Part shown: positions 6,806 through 9,315 of the stretch, piece after piece
Layout: the number at the start of each line of letters is the position of its first letter
Position numbering within the stretch: the first letter of the stretch is position 1
DNA from: Bacillota bacterium
GTDB lineage: Bacteria > Bacillota > Sulfobacillia > RBS10-35 > JAJYVM01
DNA length: 9,315 nt
Assembly (NCBI GenBank): GCA_021792015.1
Contig: JAJYVM010000127.1
Location: 1-9,315, forward strand
Direction: 5' to 3'
Position numbers and translations under genes: made by a program
Notes under the pieces: generated by a model
Database searches by the model: none
The model's input: only the letters and a program-made list of their open reading frames with translations
Told to the model about the DNA's origin: nothing

Positions 6806-7185
6806 TAGATGGCGCGGCAGCGGGTGGGCCCGAAGAGGTTCTCGGCAAGCACTTGCTCGGACCCGCAGCGCGGGCAGCGAACCACGTCATCGGGTGGGGC
6901 GATGCCGAACCGGCGCAGACCCTCTTTGCCCGCCTCCGTGATCCGCTCGGTGCTCCAGGGCGGGTCGTGACGGAACGTCACGACGGCGCTCGGTATCGCC
7001 TTCAGGACGGCCTCTTCGATCAGGTCCAGTGCCGGGCAGCCGAGAAACGTCGGCAGCAGGGCCACCTCAACGTGTTCCGCGTGCACCCGGACCTCGTCCA
7101 CCATCCCCAGGTCCACAATGCTGATGGTCGGGATCTCCGGGTCCATCACGCGGCCCAGCGCCTCGCGGACAGCCTGCTCGGTCAT
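6757..7185 (-). CDS. paaD: Phenylacetyl-CoA epoxidase assembly subunit PaaD
   Basis: A 142-residue MIP18/DUF59-family protein thought to help assemble or insert the metal centre of the PaaABC epoxidase. The N-terminal DUF59 part carries DPEIPTISIVDLGMV (15-29) and the conserved Cys in FLGCPALD (C50). The C-terminal zinc-ribbon-like part has CPRC (104-107), FGPTRC with C123 and YYCRAC (C129, C132), and ends with the typical PFEAFK. The ATG (7185-7183) shares one base with the paaC stop (TGATG), and a GAGG lies 8 bases before it; upstream in-frame codons lack similarity and lie inside paaC. It is the last gene of the operon. Its final 49 bases are antisense to the 3' end of the GH1 gene, and both C-termini look authentic for their families. 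Confidence 0.93.
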   Translation of the reverse strand: MTEQAVREALGRVMDPEIPTISIVDLGMVDEVRVHAEHVEVALLPTFLGCPALDLIEEAVLKAIPSAVVTFRHDPPWSTERITEAGKEGLRRFGIAPPDDVVRCPRCGSEQVLAENLFGPTRCRAIYYCRACRSPFEAFKAI

Positions 7186-7838
7186 CACCAGTGCCTCGAG
7201 GGATCGGTCCGGAAGAGCCCCGTGAGGTCCTCCCACAGGCTGTCGAAGTCCGACCCGTGGCGGGTACGGCCAGGCACCGGCTGCGCCTCCGGCACGGCCA
7301 ATCCCCACGACGCCAGCTCGGGCACCACGATGGCCCGCCAGTCCGCCTCCGACAGGCCGGTTCCCTCGAACAGGCCAAGCGCCAGTGGCCAGGCGCGATC
7401 CACGGCCGGCTGCAGGCGCGCGCCGAGGGCCGCCATCATCGCCCGGTCGTGCATCCGGTGGTACCGTTCCTCCCGCGCCATGCGCTCGGCGATCGCCTTC
7501 AGCTCAGGGAGGTCGCTGCCCAGGAACTGCTGGATCCGCTGCTCCTCGAAGATGTCGTACAGGTATTGGCGCGTCACCGAAAAGGCGAAGTCCCGGCCCC
7601 CGACCTCGACCAACGGCGCGTGCCGATACGCGCCGGGCGCCCGCCCGCACGCAAGTGCGTCCGGATCCGCGGGCGACAGCAGGGCATAGAGCGCCGCCGC
7701 ATGCGCCATCTCGTCCTGCGCCAGCGAGGACAGGGCCACGTCCGCCTCGACGTGCGGGGCCAGCCCCGTCCACTCGGAGTCGCGGTGGCCCAGGATCAGC
7801 TCGTCGTCGGCGGCCGCCAGGAGCTGCTCGTCCGTCAT
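7185..7838 (-). CDS. paaC: Phenylacetyl-CoA epoxidase subunit PaaC
   Basis: A 217-residue ferritin-like helical protein that pairs with PaaA in the 1,2-epoxidase of the aerobic phenylacetate pathway. The family opening LGHRDSEWTGLAPHVEADVAL spans about 16-36. In E. coli PaaC is a structural, non-catalytic partner; here the chain keeps E22 (SEW), E43-x-x-H46 (DEMAH), E98/E99 (FEEQR) and E124-x-x-H127 (EERYH), the pattern of a di-iron four-helix bundle. It is shorter than the roughly 250-residue E. coli protein. The chosen ATG (7838-7836) overlaps the paaB stop by 4 bases (ATGA) and has GGGAGGG (7848-7854 on the plus strand as CCCTCCC) 9 bases upstream. A longer frame to 7889 adds a Pro/Arg/Gly-rich stretch inside paaB and is unlikely. 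Confidence 0.93.
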   Translation of the reverse strand: MTDEQLLAAADDELILGHRDSEWTGLAPHVEADVALSSLAQDEMAHAAALYALLSPADPDALACGRAPGAYRHAPLVEVGGRDFAFSVTRQYLYDIFEEQRIQQFLGSDLPELKAIAERMAREERYHRMHDRAMMAALGARLQPAVDRAWPLALGLFEGTGLSEADWRAIVVPELASWGLAVPEAQPVPGRTRHGSDFDSLWEDLTGLFRTDPSRHW

Positions 7839-8134
7839 GGGCGCAGGCCCTCCCGCTGCCGCTGGCCGGCCAGGTCGATCTCGCGCCACTTCTGGATGAT
7901 GTGCTTGTAGCCGGCCATGAGGCGGTAGCTGCGGTCGAAGGCCGGCCCGGGCAGGTCGGCCGCCTCCATGACGGCGATCTGGTCGCGGGGCGCCACCCAG
8001 ATCTCCTCCCAGGCGCCGCGCCGCCCGAACTGCTCATGCGCGAAGGCCAGGGCCGCATCCGGCGAGGAGGCCGCGACGCTGCCGGCGTGCTGGGCCGCCT
8101 GCTTGGCCTCCCTGACGAACACCTCGTAGATCAC
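7835..8134 (-). CDS. paaB: Phenylacetyl-CoA epoxidase subunit PaaB
   Basis: A 99-residue small subunit that bridges PaaAC units in the epoxidase complex. It opens with (V)IYEVFVRE, matching the family's usual M-x-x-YEVFVR, continues with HAGSVAASSPDAAL (16-29), and has RRGAWEEIWVAPRDQI (38-53), all PaaB hallmarks; length is close to the usual 90-95. The start is GTG at 8134-8132, overlapping the paaA stop in GTGA. No clear Shine-Dalgarno precedes it, so translation is probably coupled to paaA. The frame is open much further upstream, antisense-free but inside paaA, where it shows only Arg/Gly/Ala-rich shadow sequence. Its stop overlaps the paaC ATG by 4 bases. Confidence 0.92.
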   Translation of the reverse strand: MIYEVFVREAKQAAQHAGSVAASSPDAALAFAHEQFGRRGAWEEIWVAPRDQIAVMEAADLPGPAFDRSYRLMAGYKHIIQKWREIDLAGQRQREGLRP

Positions 8135-9054
8135 GCCGCGATGGCGCCGCCGGACACGGCCTCGCGGATCCAGCGGCCCTCCTCCCAGGTCAGCCGCCGC
8201 AGCCCGAGGCGCTCGGCGCTCTTCGGCCCTTGGCCGTTGATGACCGCGCGCCACTCGTCCCAGCCCGGATCGCCGTATACCCACTGCGTCCCGTCCCAGT
8301 GGGGCGCCGGATCCGGCAACTCGAGGCCCACGGCCCGGATCTGGGGCACGGCGCGGCCCAGGAACTTCTGCCGCAGCTCCTCGTTCGTCTGCTTGCGCAT
8401 GCCGTAGCGATAGAGCGGGGCCGCGTGCGAGAGCTCGTCGGGCGGCCCGAAGAAGTGCAGCAGCGGCCGCCACCAGCGGTTGAGGGCCTCCTGCAATTCC
8501 AGGCGATGCGCCGCATCGCCGGATGCCAGGGACAGGATGATGTCCTCCCCGTGGCGGATGTGCACCGCCTCCTCGGCGCAGATGCGCTCGAGGATGCGCC
8601 CGTAGGGCCCGTAGGAGCAGTCGACCAGGGCGCCCTGCGTAATGACGGCGGCGCCGTCGACCAGCCAGGCGATGACGCCCACGTCGGCCCAGGCAGGCAC
8701 CGGGTAGTGGAAGACGTTGTGGTACTTGGCCTTGCCGGCGATGAGGTCCTCCATCATCGCCTCGCGCGTGCGGTGAAGCGGCGCGCCCAGGTCCTCGGCC
8801 ACCCGCAGGATCAACTGGGCGTGGCCGCACTCGTCCTGCACCTTGGCCGTGAGCGCCAGCTTTCTGCGCAGGCCCGGCGCGCGGGCGATCCACTCGCGCT
8901 CCGGCAGGCAGCCCATGAGCTCGGACTGGGCGTGCATCTGGATCAGCTTGAGGGCGGCCTGGCGGTAGTCGAGGGGCATCCAGTCGCCGGCCTCGATCTT
9001 CTCGCCGCGCGCGATGCGCGCTTCGAACTCCGCCAACCGGTCCGCGTCGGTCAT
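8131..9054 (-). CDS. paaA: Phenylacetyl-CoA 1,2-epoxidase catalytic subunit PaaA
   Basis: A 307-residue di-iron oxygenase subunit that epoxidises the ring of phenylacetyl-CoA using O2, the committing step of aerobic phenylacetate degradation; E. coli PaaA is of similar length. Metal-site residues by pattern are E45 (HAQSE), E75-x-x-H78 (DECGH), probably D133 (WLVDGAA) and E162-x-x-H165 (EEAVH). Other family blocks are YGPYGRILERIC, LNRWWRPLLHFFGPPDE and NEELRQKFL. The ATG at 9054-9052 overlaps the regulator stop (ATGA). GGAGGGG is 11-13 bases upstream, a rather long spacing, so coupling from the upstream gene likely helps. The frame continues to 9300, but that extension lies over the regulator and is not PaaA-like. 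Confidence 0.96.
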   Translation of the reverse strand: MTDADRLAEFEARIARGEKIEAGDWMPLDYRQAALKLIQMHAQSELMGCLPEREWIARAPGLRRKLALTAKVQDECGHAQLILRVAEDLGAPLHRTREAMMEDLIAGKAKYHNVFHYPVPAWADVGVIAWLVDGAAVITQGALVDCSYGPYGRILERICAEEAVHIRHGEDIILSLASGDAAHRLELQEALNRWWRPLLHFFGPPDELSHAAPLYRYGMRKQTNEELRQKFLGRAVPQIRAVGLELPDPAPHWDGTQWVYGDPGWDEWRAVINGQGPKSAERLGLRRLTWEEGRWIREAVSGGAIAA

Positions 9055-9315
9055 CGCGAGATCAGCCCCTCCAGGAGAAGGTCGGCGTACGTGTCGGCCA
9101 CGGCACCGGGATCGAGGGGACCCCCGGGCCGGTACCAGGTGTGAAACCAGTTCGCCACCGACAGCCACGCCCGGGCGGCGGCGCGCGGCTCGCAGGGCCC
9201 GAGCTCCCCGGAGGCCACGCCGTCGGCGATGATCGACCGCCACGCCGCCTCGTACGTGTCGCGCTTGTGCAGGATGGCGTCGCGGCGGGCCGGGTCGCAC
9301 GACCGCCAGTCGTGG
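9051..9315 (-). CDS. Partial TetR-family regulator, C-terminal part
   Basis: Eighty-seven residues run from the window edge to a TGA at 9053-9051. The stretch starts HDWRSCDPARRDAIL and contains KRDTYEAAWRSIIADGVASG, ANWFHTWYRPGGPLDPGA and the end ADTYADLLLEGLISR. The NW-x-x-TWYRPGG-x-L motif followed by a D-x-(Y/F)-ADL-x-L-x-GL helix is typical of the ligand-binding domain of TetR regulators of acyl-CoA and aromatic-acid pathways (KstR-like, and Thermus PaaR). The DNA-binding domain is outside the window. Its stop overlaps the paaA start by 4 bases, so it is the preceding gene of the operon. The inferred role is a phenylacetyl-CoA-responsive repressor of itself and paaABCD. Confidence 0.82.
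   Translation of the reverse strand, partial: HDWRSCDPARRDAILHKRDTYEAAWRSIIADGVASGELGPCEPRAAARAWLSVANWFHTWYRPGGPLDPGAVADTYADLLLEGLISR

Noticed and set aside
8135..8893. Upstream extension of the paaB frame
   Set aside because: Arg/Gly/Pro-rich shadow of paaA; PaaB similarity begins at the GTG at 8134.
1..9315. tRNA, rRNA, insertion sequence or phage genes
   Set aside because: None seen: no transposase-like frames, no cloverleaf sequences, no terminal inverted repeats.

Overview
The window is very GC-rich, densely packed DNA with strong GGAGGTGA ribosome-binding sites and SLH-domain surface proteins. Together with a phenylacetyl-CoA epoxidase operon controlled by a TetR-type regulator, this suggests a high-GC, aerobic, possibly thermophilic bacterium with an S-layer. 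A high-GC Bacillota lineage of the Thermaerobacter/Symbiobacterium kind fits best, but Chloroflexota, Deinococcota or similar cannot be excluded. The taxon is inferred, not shown.

Left (1-747, minus strand): an NADP-binding oxidoreductase of the F420-dependent-NADP-reductase-like family. Overlapping its 3' end is the start of a gene cut by the window edge, possibly a GNAT acetyltransferase. A 142-base divergent gap (748-889) separates these from the next block.

Centre (890-5702, plus strand): two tandem paralogous secreted proteins of 728 and 835 residues. Each has a signal peptide, a short two-cysteine helical segment, three SLH domains and a run of beta-rich repeats of about 70 residues. 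There are 6 repeats in the first and 8 in the second. A strong intrinsic terminator (3098-3133) lies between them, so the second needs its own promoter or read-through. They look like S-layer or S-layer-associated cell-surface proteins.

Right-centre (5699-6805, plus strand): a compact family 1 glycoside hydrolase with an intact catalytic pair. It begins on top of the second SLH gene's stop codon and has no ATG, GTG or TTG that would preserve its conserved N-terminus. Its 3' end overlaps the opposing paaD gene by 49 bases.

Right (6757-9315, minus strand): a tightly overlapping operon reading leftward, TetR regulator (partial) - paaA - paaB - paaC - paaD. It encodes the ring-1,2-phenylacetyl-CoA epoxidase. 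Every junction overlaps by 1 or 4 bases, implying translational coupling. The reductase paaE is not in the window.

The least ordinary parts are the paralogous SLH/repeat proteins with variable repeat number, the start-less GH1 gene fused in sequence to the second of them, and a PaaC subunit that appears to keep a full set of di-iron ligands.
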